Positions 8,633 through 17,205 are shown, counted from the first letter of the stretch. The stretch is DNA of 64,000 nucleotides from Sphingomonas sp. G-3-2-10 (GCF_012927115.1 NZ_JABBFY010000001.1:1736001-1800000); one strand, 5' to 3'. Notes: generated from the letters alone by a model not told the origin. A program made the numbers and translations.

Positions 8633-9946
8633 ATGGCCGGGTCGATGGCAACGAACAGGAACGCGCAGGGCATTGCGGGCAGCGAAACGCCGGATGCCGC
8701 CGCGCCCGGCTGGATGATGGCGCGGCCCTGGGCCGGCGTGGTCTTCCTGATGCTGATCGGGATGCTCAACTATCTCGACCGCGTCCTGCCCGCGATCCTT
8801 GCCGAGCCGATCAAGAAGGACCTCGTCCTGTCGGATACGGTGCTGGGCATCGTCAACGGCGTCGGCTTCCTCGCCATCTATGCGCTGGCGAGCATCCCGA
8901 TCGCGTCGCAATCGGATCGCGGGCGCTATCCGGCGGTGATCACCTTCTCGCTCGGCATCTGGAGCCTGATGACCGCGCTGGGCGGCTGGGTGGTCGCGGG
9001 GTGGCAACTGGCGCTCACCCGGTGCGGCGTGGCGCTGGGCGAAGCCGGCGGGATGCCCGCGGCGCACGCCTTCATCACTCGCCACATCCCGGCGAAGAGC
9101 CGCACCACCGCCTTCTCGCTTTTCACCATGTGCCTGCCGCTGGGTACGATGGCGGGGTTCATCGTCGGCGGCGTGTTCGGACAGGCGCTCGGCTGGCGGC
9201 ACACCTTCATGCTGATGGGCGGGATCGGCATCGCGCTCGCGCTGCTTGCCTGGCTGTCGTTCGGGCGCGGCGCGGGCGTGGCCAGCCGTCCGCGCGACGC
9301 CGAACAGCCCCAGCCCAGATTCCTCCATCTGCTGCGCAAGCGTAGCCTGCTCGCCACGCTGGCGGGGGCAGCGTTCGTCGGCATGGGCGGCTACACCTCG
9401 ATGGCCTTCACCCCGGCCTATCTGATGCGGTCCCACGGCATGACCGTGGGCGAAGCGGGCGTGACCTTCGGCGTCGCCGGCGGGGTCGTCGGCATCGTCG
9501 GGCTGATCGTGATCGGCTGGGCGGCGGACCGGCTCTCGGCGCGCGACATTCGCTGGCAGCTGGGCGTGATCATCGCGATGATCCTCGGCGCGCTGCCGCT
9601 GTCGGTGCTGGCCTATACGGCCTCCAACACCTTGGTCGCGATCCTCGGCGCGGCGATCAATCTTGCCATCGCGATGGTCTATGCCGCACCGATCACCGCC
9701 GCGTTGCACCGTCTCGCGCCGGTCGATCTTCGCGCGCGAGTTTCCGCGCTGCTGCTGCTCGCGACCGCGATCCTCGGCGGCCTCGGTCCGCTGGTGGCGG
9801 GCATGGTCAGCGATGCGCTGAAGCCGCAGTTCGGCGCCGACGCGCTGTCGCACGGGATGCTGGTGGTGCCGGCTGCCTATCTGGCCGCCGCAATCTGCTT
9901 CGCGATCGCCCTGCCCAGCTTCCGCAAGGAAGTAGTGAACGAATAG
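8633..9946 (+). CDS. MFS transporter
   Basis: A 12-helix major-facilitator-superfamily permease of about 437 residues. The first helix carries the anion/aromatic-acid symporter-like sequence LMLIGMLNYLDRVLPAILAEPI, and the helix 2-3 loop reads SQSDRGRYPAVI, a variant of the MFS motif A. A central cytoplasmic loop (~residues 200-225) splits two six-helix halves. The start is uncertain: 8579, 8633 and 8645 are all in-frame ATGs with weak ribosome sites. The gene is divergent from gntR and ends in a hairpin shared with the convergent hydrolase. Import of an organic acid substrate is inferred. Confidence 0.88.
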   Translation: MAGSMATNRNAQGIAGSETPDAAAPGWMMARPWAGVVFLMLIGMLNYLDRVLPAILAEPIKKDLVLSDTVLGIVNGVGFLAIYALASIPIASQSDRGRYPAVITFSLGIWSLMTALGGWVVAGWQLALTRCGVALGEAGGMPAAHAFITRHIPAKSRTTAFSLFTMCLPLGTMAGFIVGGVFGQALGWRHTFMLMGGIGIALALLAWLSFGRGAGVASRPRDAEQPQPRFLHLLRKRSLLATLAGAAFVGMGGYTSMAFTPAYLMRSHGMTVGEAGVTFGVAGGVVGIVGLIVIGWAADRLSARDIRWQLGVIIAMILGALPLSVLAYTASNTLVAILGAAINLAIAMVYAAPITAALHRLAPVDLRARVSALLLLATAILGGLGPLVAGMVSDALKPQFGADALSHGMLVVPAAYLAAAICFAIALPSFRKEVVNE

Positions 9947-9974
9947 CGCCGGACCGCAGGGCCCGGCGCTATTC
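9941..9974. terminator. Bidirectional terminator overlapping the MFS stop codon
   Basis: Twelve-base perfect arms (GAATAGCGCCGG at 9941-9952 and its complement at 9963-9974) around a ten-base loop. The TAG stop of the transporter (9944-9946) is inside the left arm. It separates convergent genes at 9946 and 9979. Confidence 0.85.
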
Positions 9975-9978
9975 GGTA

Positions 9979-10710
9979 TCAGGCGAAGATTTCGGCGAGG
10001 AACGCGTCGAGCCGCTCGCGCGAGCGGCGGTCGGACTGGGCGTTGTACTCGATCATCTCGTTCGCGGCCGCGCCCTGGAACGCGGGATTGGTGAAGCTGT
10101 GCCGCGTGCCGCTGTAGAGGTTCAATTCCCAGTCGACGCCGCTGCCCGCGATATTCTCCTGAAAGGCAGCGATCGCCGCCGCCGGCACCAGCGGATCGTC
10201 CCAGCCGGTACAAATCAGCAGCTTGCCCTTGGTGCGCTCCGACGACCAGTCCGCACCCAGCGGATTGAGCGCACCGTGGAAGCTGCCCACACCCAGCACA
10301 CCACCGCCGGTCCGTGCGAATTCGAGAACACTCGCCCCGCCGAAACAATAGCCGATCGCGGCCAGCTTCGCCGCATCGACTTCGGGCTGATCCGCCAGCG
10401 TATCGAGCGCCGCACCGACACGCCCCATCCAGGTCGCACGATCAGCGATCATCGCGCCGATCGCGTCCATCACCTTCGGCATCTCGGTGATCTGCGCGCG
10501 ACTGCCCCACAAATCCATCGCCAGCGCGGCATAGCCCAGGCCGGCAAGGCGCTCGGCATTGGCGATCGCATGTTCGCCCAGCCCAAAGGCTTCATGGACG
10601 ACCAGCACGCCAGGGCGCGGACCGGCGATCGACGCATCGACCACCAGTTCGCCCGACATGACGATATCGCCGAACGAATAGTCGATCGGCGTCCTGACAA
10701 AATTCGGCAT
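9979..10710 (-). CDS. Dienelactone hydrolase family protein
   Basis: A 243-residue alpha/beta hydrolase. The triad of the dienelactone hydrolase family is visible: nucleophile Cys in GYCFGGAS, Asp in GWDDPLVP and His in TRHSFTNPAF, with the family Glu in VHEAFGLGEH. The start at 10710 has an AGGGAG site; the longer frame to 10770 runs into the next gene. It lies 17 bases after the ABM-domain gene and in the same direction as the crotonase and dehydrogenase at 11071-12974. It may open a lactone or ester formed after ring oxygenation (inference). Confidence 0.9.
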   Translation of the reverse strand: MPNFVRTPIDYSFGDIVMSGELVVDASIAGPRPGVLVVHEAFGLGEHAIANAERLAGLGYAALAMDLWGSRAQITEMPKVMDAIGAMIADRATWMGRVGAALDTLADQPEVDAAKLAAIGYCFGGASVLEFARTGGGVLGVGSFHGALNPLGADWSSERTKGKLLICTGWDDPLVPAAAIAAFQENIAGSGVDWELNLYSGTRHSFTNPAFQGAAANEMIEYNAQSDRRSRERLDAFLAEIFA

Positions 10711-10727
10711 CGGCAACTCCCTTATGG

Positions 10728-11039
10728 TTATGAACGCGGGTCTTCCGGCCAGTCGACCGTCTCGAACCATGCGGTGTGCAGCGGCTCGCCGAACAGCGCA
10801 TGGACCGCCGGTCCCTTCTCGACCGAGTGGGCGGCCACCTTGTGCGCGGCGATCGCCGCCTGATCGCGATAGATTTCGAAGAGGAATATCTTCTCCGGCT
10901 GATCGGGGTCGCGCAGCGTGACCGACATCAGATTGCCGGGTTCGGTGCGGACATCGGCGATCACGTCGACGGTCCTTTCGAGCAGTTCCGCAGCCGCGCC
11001 GACTTTGGGCGTGAGCGTCACAAAAGCACCAATCGCCAT
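10728..11039 (-). CDS. Antibiotic-biosynthesis-monooxygenase (ABM) domain protein
   Basis: A 103-residue dimeric alpha+beta barrel protein of the ABM/quinol-monooxygenase family. It starts MAIGAFVTLTPKVG and ends WFETVDWPED. Internal landmarks are VRTEPGNLMSVTLRDPDQP and FEIYRDQAAIAAHK. Members act as cofactor-free monooxygenases or as accessory enzymes. A paralogue with the same layout is at 25109-25414. An operator-like site (11058-11065) lies directly upstream, so it and the hydrolase gene can have their own promoter. GC content and codon use look like the neighbours. Confidence 0.88.
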   Translation of the reverse strand: MAIGAFVTLTPKVGAAAELLERTVDVIADVRTEPGNLMSVTLRDPDQPEKIFLFEIYRDQAAIAAHKVAAHSVEKGPAVHALFGEPLHTAWFETVDWPEDPRS

Positions 11040-11057
11040 CGCCTACCTCCTGCTTAT

Positions 11058-11065
11058 GTCCGGAC
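11058..11065. promoter_or_regulatory. Candidate operator, perfect GTCCGGAC palindrome
   Basis: TTATGTCCGGACTTAT lies in the 31-base gap between the crotonase stop (11071) and the ABM gene start (11039). The 8-bp core is a perfect palindrome flanked by A/T-rich bases. It is one of the two best matches to the motif. Confidence 0.65.
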
Positions 11066-11070
11066 TTATT

Positions 11071-11850
11071 CTACCGCCCCGTCCAGTTCGGTGCGCGGCG
11101 CTCGTTGAACGCGGCCGGGCCCTCCAGCGCGTCGGCGGAGGCTTGCGCGCGGCGGACCGAAGGCAGCGTCCATTGCCGGCCCATCGCCGTCTCCAGCGGC
11201 TCGTCGATGCATTGCAGCGCCACCGCCTTGGTCGCGCGCACGCCCAGCGGGCTCGCTTCGAGCAGCAGATCGGCCCAGCGCAGGGCAGCCGCCAGCACGC
11301 CCTCGTCGCCCGCAATTTCGGTGACGAAGCCCATCGCCAGCCCCTCTTCGGCGGTGACCCTGCGGCCGGTGAGCATCAGGCCCATCGCCCGCTGCATCCC
11401 GATCGCGCGCGGCAGGCGAAGGATGCCCCCGCCCAGCGCGATCAGCCCGACCTTCACTTCGGGCAGCGCAAAGCTCGCCCCCGGCCCGGCGACCACGATG
11501 TCGCAGGCCAGCGCCATCTCGAACCCGCCGCCGACCGCGAAACCGTTGACTGCGGCGATCACCGGCTTGTCGAGATCGAACCGCGCGGTGATCCCGCCGA
11601 AACCGCTCGCGGGCAGTCCCTCGGGCCCATCCGGCGCGACGGTCTTCAGATCATGCCCGGCGGAGAAGGCCTGCTCCCCGGCACCGGTCAGGATCGCGAT
11701 CCACTGATCGTCGTCAGCAGCGAAACTATCGAACGCCGCCGACATCTCGGCCTGCGCCGCGGCGTCGAGCGCGTTGCGGCGCTGCGGACGGTCCATCGTG
11801 ATGATGGTGACATGGCCCCGCCGCTCGACGCGGATCATCGAGTCGCTCAT
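11071..11850 (-). CDS. Enoyl-CoA hydratase (both catalytic glutamates present)
   Basis: A 259-residue crotonase with the classical active site: Glu in GGGFEMALACD and Glu in FALPEVKVG, plus the oxyanion-hole segment FSAGHDLK. It should add water to a 2-enoyl-CoA. The ATG at 11850 overlaps the TGA of the upstream dehydrogenase by one base, so it is translated in the same operon. Of the five crotonases in the window, it is the only one with the full hydratase glutamate pair. The frame upstream of 11850 is inside the dehydrogenase and not coding. Confidence 0.93.
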   Translation of the reverse strand: MSDSMIRVERRGHVTIITMDRPQRRNALDAAAQAEMSAAFDSFAADDDQWIAILTGAGEQAFSAGHDLKTVAPDGPEGLPASGFGGITARFDLDKPVIAAVNGFAVGGGFEMALACDIVVAGPGASFALPEVKVGLIALGGGILRLPRAIGMQRAMGLMLTGRRVTAEEGLAMGFVTEIAGDEGVLAAALRWADLLLEASPLGVRATKAVALQCIDEPLETAMGRQWTLPSVRRAQASADALEGPAAFNERRAPNWTGR

Positions 11851-12974
11851 CAGCGCGGACCTTTCGGAAGGCCAAGCACGCGCTCGCCAATGATGTTGCG
11901 CTGAATCTCGGCCGTGCCGCCCGCGATCGTCTCGGAAAAGGCATCGAGATAGTCGTGGCCCAGACCATGCACGCCCAGCACGCGCGCCGACGCCACGCCG
12001 TACAGGTCGATCGCCGCGGCCTGCACCTTCTTGCCCAGTTCGGCAAAGGCGAGACGGACCAGCGACGCGCTCGCGTCGGGCACATTCGCGTCGGACAAAG
12101 CGACGCGATAGGCGCTCGCCTGAATCGCCGCGCCCTCGGCGCTCAGCACCGCCAGCCGCTGGCGCATCGCCTGACGCGAGGCCGGGCAATCCTTCAGCAT
12201 CTCCGCGATCTGGAGCGTCAGCGCGATGATCAGGCCAAGGCTCGCCGTGCCGCGCTCGAACGCCAGCGTCGACATCGCGGTCGCCCAGCCATTGTTGAGC
12301 CCGCCGACCACGTTCGACAGCGGCACCCGCACCGAATCGTAGAAGACCTCGCAATATTTATAGGGTCCGGCCATCGTCTTGATCGGGCGCACGGTGATGC
12401 CTTCGGCATCCATCGGGCAGATGATCCAGGTCAGCGCGCCGCTGGTCTTGGCCTCGGGATCGGTGCGGATCAGCAGCTCCTGCCAGTCGGCCGTGTCGGC
12501 ATAGCTGGTCCAGATCTTCTGCCCGTCGATCACCAGATGATCGCCCTCCACGCGGCCACGCGTCTTGATCGAGGCAAGGTCCGATCCCGAACCCGGCTCG
12601 GAAAAGCCCTGACACCAGACCGATTCGCCGCCCAGGATGCGGGGCAAATGGAACGCCTTCTGCGCCTCGGTCCCGCACGCCATCAGCGTGGGACCTGCAT
12701 GGTTCAGCGCGACGAACAGCGAATTGAGCGTCGAAGGCGCGCCGGCACGGGCATATTCCTCGTACCAGACGATCTGCTCGAGAACGGACAGGCCACGCCC
12801 GCCCATCTCCTTCGGCCATGCCAGACCCGCCCAACCGCCGTCGAACTGCCGCTTCTGCCACGCCAGCGCAAAAGCGCGGCCATCGGGTCCGTCGAACGGC
12901 GCGGGTTCGGACGGCACATTCGCTTCCAGCCAGCGGCGCGCATCGGCGCGGAAGGTTTCGATCGTGTCGCTCAT
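11850..12974 (-). CDS. Acyl-CoA dehydrogenase, large subunit type
   Basis: A 374-residue FAD-dependent acyl-CoA dehydrogenase closely resembling the one at 5281. Signatures are WCQGFSEPGSGSDLAS, GQKIWTSYADTADW and the C-terminal IAGGTAEIQRNIIGERVLG. The medium-chain catalytic Glu position is Gly. I chose the ATG at 12974 because GGAGAGGGC precedes it. It is divergent from the small dehydrogenase at 13053, its likely partner subunit, and is followed by the coupled hydratase. Together they would do dehydrogenation and hydration of one CoA intermediate. Confidence 0.92.
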   Translation of the reverse strand: MSDTIETFRADARRWLEANVPSEPAPFDGPDGRAFALAWQKRQFDGGWAGLAWPKEMGGRGLSVLEQIVWYEEYARAGAPSTLNSLFVALNHAGPTLMACGTEAQKAFHLPRILGGESVWCQGFSEPGSGSDLASIKTRGRVEGDHLVIDGQKIWTSYADTADWQELLIRTDPEAKTSGALTWIICPMDAEGITVRPIKTMAGPYKYCEVFYDSVRVPLSNVVGGLNNGWATAMSTLAFERGTASLGLIIALTLQIAEMLKDCPASRQAMRQRLAVLSAEGAAIQASAYRVALSDANVPDASASLVRLAFAELGKKVQAAAIDLYGVASARVLGVHGLGHDYLDAFSETIAGGTAEIQRNIIGERVLGLPKGPR

Positions 12975-13018
12975 GCCCTCTCCATCTTGAGCCCCAGATT
13001 GACGCTCCCTGCGAAGTT

Positions 13019-13026
13019 GTCCATAC
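13019..13026. promoter_or_regulatory. Candidate operator, GTCCGGAC family (GTCCATAC)
   Basis: GTTGTCCATACATTTATACATG lies between the divergent dehydrogenase genes (starts 12974 and ~13053). The arms GTC and AC are kept. A direct repeat of ATACAT overlaps it. A shared operator here would coordinate the two subunits. Confidence 0.45.
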
Positions 13027-13052
13027 ATTTATACATGACTGGATCAAGCGAG

Positions 13053-13988
13053 ATGCATGTGGGCCTTCGTTATCAACCCGACGCGGAACAGTTGGCGCTG
13101 GCCGGCGAGATGGAATCGGCGCTGACCGAACTCCTGCCGTTGGCGCGCGCGCATCAGGGCGGCAGCGAGAGCGCCGATGTCTGGGAGCAGCTTGCCGGTC
13201 TCGGCATCCTCAACGCCGGCGTCGGCGAGGATCGCGGCGGCAGCGGACTGGGTGCGACCGAAGTTGCATTGATCGCAGTGACGCTGGGCCGCCAGCTGGC
13301 ATCGCCCGCGCTGCTGGCGACGATCGCTACCTTCGGCGCGGCACTCGATCTGAACGAAACGCCGCGCGTCGCGCCCGCATTCGGCGATGGCGAAATGCTT
13401 TGGGTGAACGAACCCGGTGCGAACCTGCTGCTGGTCCGCTCGGGCGGCGGCGCGGTGCTCCATGCGGTGCCCGAAGTGGCGCAGCCGGTCGACGAGTTTA
13501 CCTGGGGCGTGCGGCTGATGACCGGCCCGCTCGGCCCCGCGCTGCGCACGCTCGACGCGCGCGAGCTGCAATTGCTGCGGCTGATCGATGCGGCGGCGAT
13601 GGCGGGGATCGCGCAGGCCGCGCTCGACATGGCGGTCGACTATGCAAAGCTGCGCGAGCAGTTCGGCCGACCGATCGGCAGCTTTCAGGCGATCAAGCAC
13701 CACTGCGCGACAATGGCCATCGCGGCACGCGGCGCGGCGGACGCGACGAGCTTCGCGGCGGTCGCCTTCGACAGCGCGCGGGCGGACACGGCGCACCGCG
13801 TAGAGAGCGCCTTGCTGTTCGCCTCGGCCGCCGCGATCGACAATGGCGGCACCAATATCCAGGTGCATGGCGGCATCGGTTTCAGCGCGGAAGCCGAACC
13901 CCACCTGCTGCTGAAGCGCGCACAACTGCTGGCGGCACTGGCTGGCGGGACCGAAGCGATGGCCGAGCGAGTCGCAGCTGCGGCGTAA
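13053..13988 (+). CDS. Acyl-CoA dehydrogenase, small/partner subunit type
   Basis: A 311-residue dehydrogenase-fold protein. The N-terminus LRYQPDAEQLALAGEMESAL is typical of partner subunits. The FAD-domain helix REQFGRPIGSFQAIKHHCATMA and the C-terminal IQVHGGIGFSAEAEPHLLLKRAQ are present. I prefer ATG 13053 (short leader, fits the family start); ATG 13035 is possible and would be close to leaderless. The long open frame reaching back to 11955 is an antisense artefact. It is divergent from the large-subunit gene at 11850-12974, and the two probably make one heteromeric enzyme. Confidence 0.87.
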   Translation: MHVGLRYQPDAEQLALAGEMESALTELLPLARAHQGGSESADVWEQLAGLGILNAGVGEDRGGSGLGATEVALIAVTLGRQLASPALLATIATFGAALDLNETPRVAPAFGDGEMLWVNEPGANLLLVRSGGGAVLHAVPEVAQPVDEFTWGVRLMTGPLGPALRTLDARELQLLRLIDAAAMAGIAQAALDMAVDYAKLREQFGRPIGSFQAIKHHCATMAIAARGAADATSFAAVAFDSARADTAHRVESALLFASAAAIDNGGTNIQVHGGIGFSAEAEPHLLLKRAQLLAALAGGTEAMAERVAAAA

Positions 13989-13993
13989 GATAC

Positions 13994-14021
13994 AAATCCT
14001 CCCCCGCCTGGGGGAGGATTT
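13994..14021. terminator. Bidirectional hairpin terminator
   Basis: Perfect 12-base arms, AAATCCTCCCCC (13994-14005) and its complement (14010-14021), with a GCCT loop. It sits between the convergent dehydrogenase (stop 13988) and VOC gene (stop 14027), with A and T tracts on the proper sides for both strands. Confidence 0.9.
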
Positions 14022-14026
14022 CTAAG

Positions 14027-14488
14027 TCACCGGTTCCAATATTCCGCAGGCGCGGCGACATATTCCAGAAAATGCCCCAGCGTTTCGCGCGCATCGACAT
14101 AGATGAAGTGCGCCGCCTTGAACCGCCCTTCGGACACCACCTGACGCCCATATTTCGCGTTGGCCGCCTTCGCCGCATCCAGATCGTTGCAACGGAAGCC
14201 GAGGTGGTGGAGCCGCAGCAACTGGCCCGGCACCAGCATCTCGGTGAAGATCGTCGTCTCTCCCGCGATCGGCTCCAGCACTTCCAGCGTCATGTTGCCG
14301 AGGATGGCGATCGCCACGCGCATCGTGATGCTCTTCTCGCCCTCCGGGGTCATGATCGTATTCTCGACCACATAATCCGCGTTCAGCCCGCGCCAGCCGG
14401 TCACGCCGAACTGGTCGCTCAGGACCGTCATCGCTTCCTTCAGGTCATGGGTGACATAGGCAATCTGATACTGGTTCTCGAAGAGCAT
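14027..14488 (-). CDS. VOC-superfamily (glyoxalase-like) protein, single domain
   Basis: A 153-residue single-domain vicinal-oxygen-chelate protein. It begins with the strand IAYVTHDLKEAM and contains RLHHLGFRCNDLDAAK and GHFLEYVAAP near the end, which supply His and Glu metal-ligand candidates (H in VTHDL, H in LHHLGF, E in FLEYV). Such proteins act as epimerases, lyases, dioxygenases or isomerases. It is the last gene of the minus-strand run that begins near 19528, four bases after the two-domain VOC gene. The substrate is unknown. Confidence 0.85.
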   Translation of the reverse strand: MLFENQYQIAYVTHDLKEAMTVLSDQFGVTGWRGLNADYVVENTIMTPEGEKSITMRVAIAILGNMTLEVLEPIAGETTIFTEMLVPGQLLRLHHLGFRCNDLDAAKAANAKYGRQVVSEGRFKAAHFIYVDARETLGHFLEYVAAPAEYWNR

Positions 14489-14492
14489 CTCT

Positions 14493-15296
14493 CTATCCTC
14501 GGCTGATCAGGAAATTGTGCCCGTCCGGGTCTTTGACCGAGAGGCCGGCCGGCGTGACTTCATGGTCTATCCCCAGCGCGTCGAGCCGTGCGCAGAGCGC
14601 ATCCGGATCGGGAAGCCCGATCGCGACATGGCCGAAGCCGGTGCCGTGGGTGTAGGGCTCGGTGGCGGCGCGGTAGAAGGACAGTTCGAGCTGCCGCCCG
14701 CCCGCATCCGCGCCATAGCCGACGAACAATGCCGTCACCCCGCCCTTCGCTTCGATGTCGATCCGCTCCAGCAGTGTCATGCCCAGCCCTTCGACATAGA
14801 AACGGATCGCGGCATCGACATCGCTGATGCGCAGCATGGTGTGGAGGATGCGGCGCACGCCGTCGCGCGGGCCAAGGATGACGTTCTTCGGATCGAAGCC
14901 GGTGTCTTCGCTGGCCGGCGTGCGGCCTTCGACGAGTTCGACCGCATAGCCGTCGCGATCAGTGACGAAAGCGCAGACCGGTCCGCCCGACGTGACGATG
15001 CCCGGCGGCAGGATCACGCCCGCGTCCATCGCCGTCAGCCGTGCGAAGACTTCGGGCACATCGTCCACCGCCACGGCGACATGGCCATAGGCCGTCCCGT
15101 GCGAATACCCCCCGTCATGGTCAGGATCGGAAACCAGCTCGATCGGCGCCCCGCTCCGCTCACCCGCAAAGCCGACAAACACCGAGCCTTCGCCCTGCTC
15201 CAGCACGCTCATGCCGAAACCGTCGCTATAGAAGCGCACCGCCGTATCGAGATCCGCGACCCGCAGCATGGTCTGGTGCAATTTCGGCGCGCGCAT
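14493..15296 (-). CDS. Tandem two-domain VOC protein (glyoxalase I-like)
   Basis: A 267-residue protein made of two similar VOC domains (~4-125 and ~138-265). Each starts with the same pattern: LHQTMLRVADLDTAVRFY and ILHTMLRISDVDAAIRFY. Candidate metal ligands in domain one are His in LHQTML, His in YGHVAVAV and Glu in YAVELVEG. In domain two the last ligand position reads GHNFLI, with no Glu, so only one site may be active. GAGGAGAGG precedes the ATG. It lies between the RibB-like gene and the single-domain VOC gene in one operon. Confidence 0.88.
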   Translation of the reverse strand: MRAPKLHQTMLRVADLDTAVRFYSDGFGMSVLEQGEGSVFVGFAGERSGAPIELVSDPDHDGGYSHGTAYGHVAVAVDDVPEVFARLTAMDAGVILPPGIVTSGGPVCAFVTDRDGYAVELVEGRTPASEDTGFDPKNVILGPRDGVRRILHTMLRISDVDAAIRFYVEGLGMTLLERIDIEAKGGVTALFVGYGADAGGRQLELSFYRAATEPYTHGTGFGHVAIGLPDPDALCARLDALGIDHEVTPAGLSVKDPDGHNFLISRG

Positions 15297-15308
15297 CTCA
15301 GCCTCTCC

Positions 15309-16394
15309 TCACAGCGTCCGCGTGCCCGTCACGGTCACGCCCTTGCCCGCAAGGATAGGCGCGGTCGCGCCGTCCGTCTCGCCCAGCAACGTCACCGACG
15401 AAATGCCGAGATGCGCGAAAACCTGTCCCGCGATACCAGCGCGGCTGAGCACCGGCCGGGGATAGGGCTGCACCGCGGCCCCCTCGGGCGGCAACGGGAA
15501 CAGCGCGCCCGGCTCGCGGATCAGCAGGATCGCCGCGCCCTCTTCCCGCGCCAGCGCCTCCATCGCCCGCGACAGTTGCCCGCCGCCGGGTCCGGTGCGG
15601 CCGAGAATATCATCGAACAAAGACAGGGTATGGATCATCGCCGGCACCGGCCCGCGATCGACGCGGCCCTTCACCAGCGCGAAATGCTCCCAGCTGTCGA
15701 TCCGGTTGCGATAGACGCGCAGCTCCCATTCGCCGCCATGCGCGCTTTCGAACCGCTCGCACGAGACGCAATCGACCAGCGATTCCTCGCGACAGCGCCG
15801 CTCTATCAGGTCGTGGATCGATCCGATGCGGAGGTCATGTTCCAGCGCGAAACCGACCAGCTGGTCCATCCGCGCCATCGATCCGGATTCGTCCAGGATA
15901 CCGCACATCGCCGCCGCGGGGTTCAGCCCGGCAAGGTTCATGTAATCGATCGCCGCTTCGGTATAGCCCGGCCGCGCCAGTACGCCGCCCTTGCTCGCCG
16001 CGACGGGGAAGACATGGCCCGGCGTGACGATCTGATCCGGGCCGTTCGCCGGATCGATCGCAACCTGGATCGTCCGCGCGCGATCGGCGGCGGAGATGCC
16101 GGTGGTCACCCCGGTCAGCGCTTCGATCGAAACGGTGAACGCCTGCTGGTAGAAAGCAGAATTGTTCGCGGTCATCGGCGGCAGGCGCAGCGCAGCGACG
16201 CGATCGGCGGTCAGCGCCAGCATCACGATGCCCCGGCAATGCCGCGCCATGAACGTGACCGAGTCCGGCCCCACCGACTGGGCGGGCACGACGAGCACGC
16301 CGACATCCTCCGCCGCGCCATGCTCGACGAGCACGACCGGGCGGTGGTTGCGGAATTCCTCGATGATCTCGTCGGTGGTGGCCAGCGCGGTCAT
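15309..16394 (-). CDS. RibBA-like protein (DHBP synthase / GTP cyclohydrolase II fold) with both active sites degenerate
   Basis: A 361-residue two-domain protein. Residues ~1-205 match 3,4-dihydroxy-2-butanone-4-phosphate synthase over RHCRGIVMLALT, VSIEALTGVTTGISAADRARTI, IVTPGHVFP and GLNPAAAMCGIL. The essential acidic loop, normally DDEDRENEGD, reads EHGAAEDVGV, and the metal-binding His of GHTEA is Tyr (GYTEA). The C-terminal domain follows the cyclohydrolase II outline, but its three zinc cysteines are gone (HTLSLFDD, GRTGPGGGQL). Ordinary riboflavin synthesis is therefore unlikely. One base separates it from the SDR gene upstream (TAACATG). It may be a pseudoenzyme or have a new catabolic reaction; function not known. 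Confidence 0.85.
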   Translation of the reverse strand: MTALATTDEIIEEFRNHRPVVLVEHGAAEDVGVLVVPAQSVGPDSVTFMARHCRGIVMLALTADRVAALRLPPMTANNSAFYQQAFTVSIEALTGVTTGISAADRARTIQVAIDPANGPDQIVTPGHVFPVAASKGGVLARPGYTEAAIDYMNLAGLNPAAAMCGILDESGSMARMDQLVGFALEHDLRIGSIHDLIERRCREESLVDCVSCERFESAHGGEWELRVYRNRIDSWEHFALVKGRVDRGPVPAMIHTLSLFDDILGRTGPGGGQLSRAMEALAREEGAAILLIREPGALFPLPPEGAAVQPYPRPVLSRAGIAGQVFAHLGISSVTLLGETDGATAPILAGKGVTVTGTRTL

Positions 16395-16395
16395 G

Positions 16396-17184
16396 TTACT
16401 TGGCGGTCCAGCCGCCATCGACCGCGAAGGTCTGGCCGGTGATGAAACGCCCCGCATTGGACGACAGCAGCAGCGCGGTGCCCGCGAAATCGTCGGGCAG
16501 GCCAAAGAAGGGCATCGACTGACCCTTGCGCACCCAGTCGGCCATCTTTTCCGACGCATACATGTCGACGGTCATCTCGCTCTGGAAGAAACCGGCGGCG
16601 ATGGCGTTCACGCGGATCCCATAGCGGCCCCATTGCGCGGCCAGTTCGCGGGTCAGGCCGACAAGGCCCGACTTGCTCATCACATAGGATGCCTGAGGGA
16701 TACGGCCGACGCCCACCACGCCGCTGATCGACGCGATATTGACGATCGCGCCTTCTCCCGCTTCGCGCATCCCCGGGCCGAATGCCTGACAAAGACGGAA
16801 GGGTGCGAGCAGGTTCACGGCGAGCGTGTTGGCGACCTGCTCGGTCGTCTCCTGCTCGGCGGGCACCACCGAAGCGTTCACGCCGGCGGTGTTGATGAGA
16901 ACGTCGACCCGGCCGATACCCTTCGCGGTTTCGACCAGCGCGTCGATGTCCGCATCCTTCGAAAGGTCGCAGGCGACGGGCACGATGTTCGGCTGAAGCG
17001 CGGCAAGTTCCTGCAATTTGTCGAGGCGGCGGGCGACCGCGATCACCTTCGCGCCGGCGGCTGCGGCGGCCTGCGCCAGCACCGCGCCCATGCCCGACGA
17101 TGCGCCGGTGACGAGCACGGTCTTGCCTTCCAGCGAGAAGAGGTTGGCGGGGGCAAGGCGGTCGAGATTGGTCTGATCGGTCAC
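16396..17184 (-). CDS. SDR-family oxidoreductase
   Basis: A 262-residue classical short-chain dehydrogenase. The cofactor motif TGASSGMG is near residue 26-33, Ser is in NIASISG, and the catalytic Tyr-Lys is in SYVMSKSG. The C-terminus FITGQTFAVDGGW is typical. The start is GTG at 17184, six bases after AAGGAG; the further in-frame TTG at 17199 lies ahead of that site and is less likely. It lies in the operon that also encodes a CoA ligase, crotonase and RibB-like protein, so it may oxidise a 3-hydroxyacyl-CoA or ring alcohol (inference). Confidence 0.93.
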   Translation of the reverse strand: MTDQTNLDRLAPANLFSLEGKTVLVTGASSGMGAVLAQAAAAAGAKVIAVARRLDKLQELAALQPNIVPVACDLSKDADIDALVETAKGIGRVDVLINTAGVNASVVPAEQETTEQVANTLAVNLLAPFRLCQAFGPGMREAGEGAIVNIASISGVVGVGRIPQASYVMSKSGLVGLTRELAAQWGRYGIRVNAIAAGFFQSEMTVDMYASEKMADWVRKGQSMPFFGLPDDFAGTALLLSSNAGRFITGQTFAVDGGWTAK

Positions 17185-17205
17185 GAAATTCTCCTTCAAA
17201 GGGGT

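Noticed and set aside
11955..13034. N-terminal extension of the small dehydrogenase at 13053
   Set aside because: It runs antisense through the dehydrogenase at 11850; the family start and divergent promoter lie near 13020-13053.
15309..16394. Calling the RibB-like gene a functional riboflavin synthesis gene (ribBA)
   Set aside because: The metal- and substrate-binding residues of both domains are missing, so the symbol would mislead.
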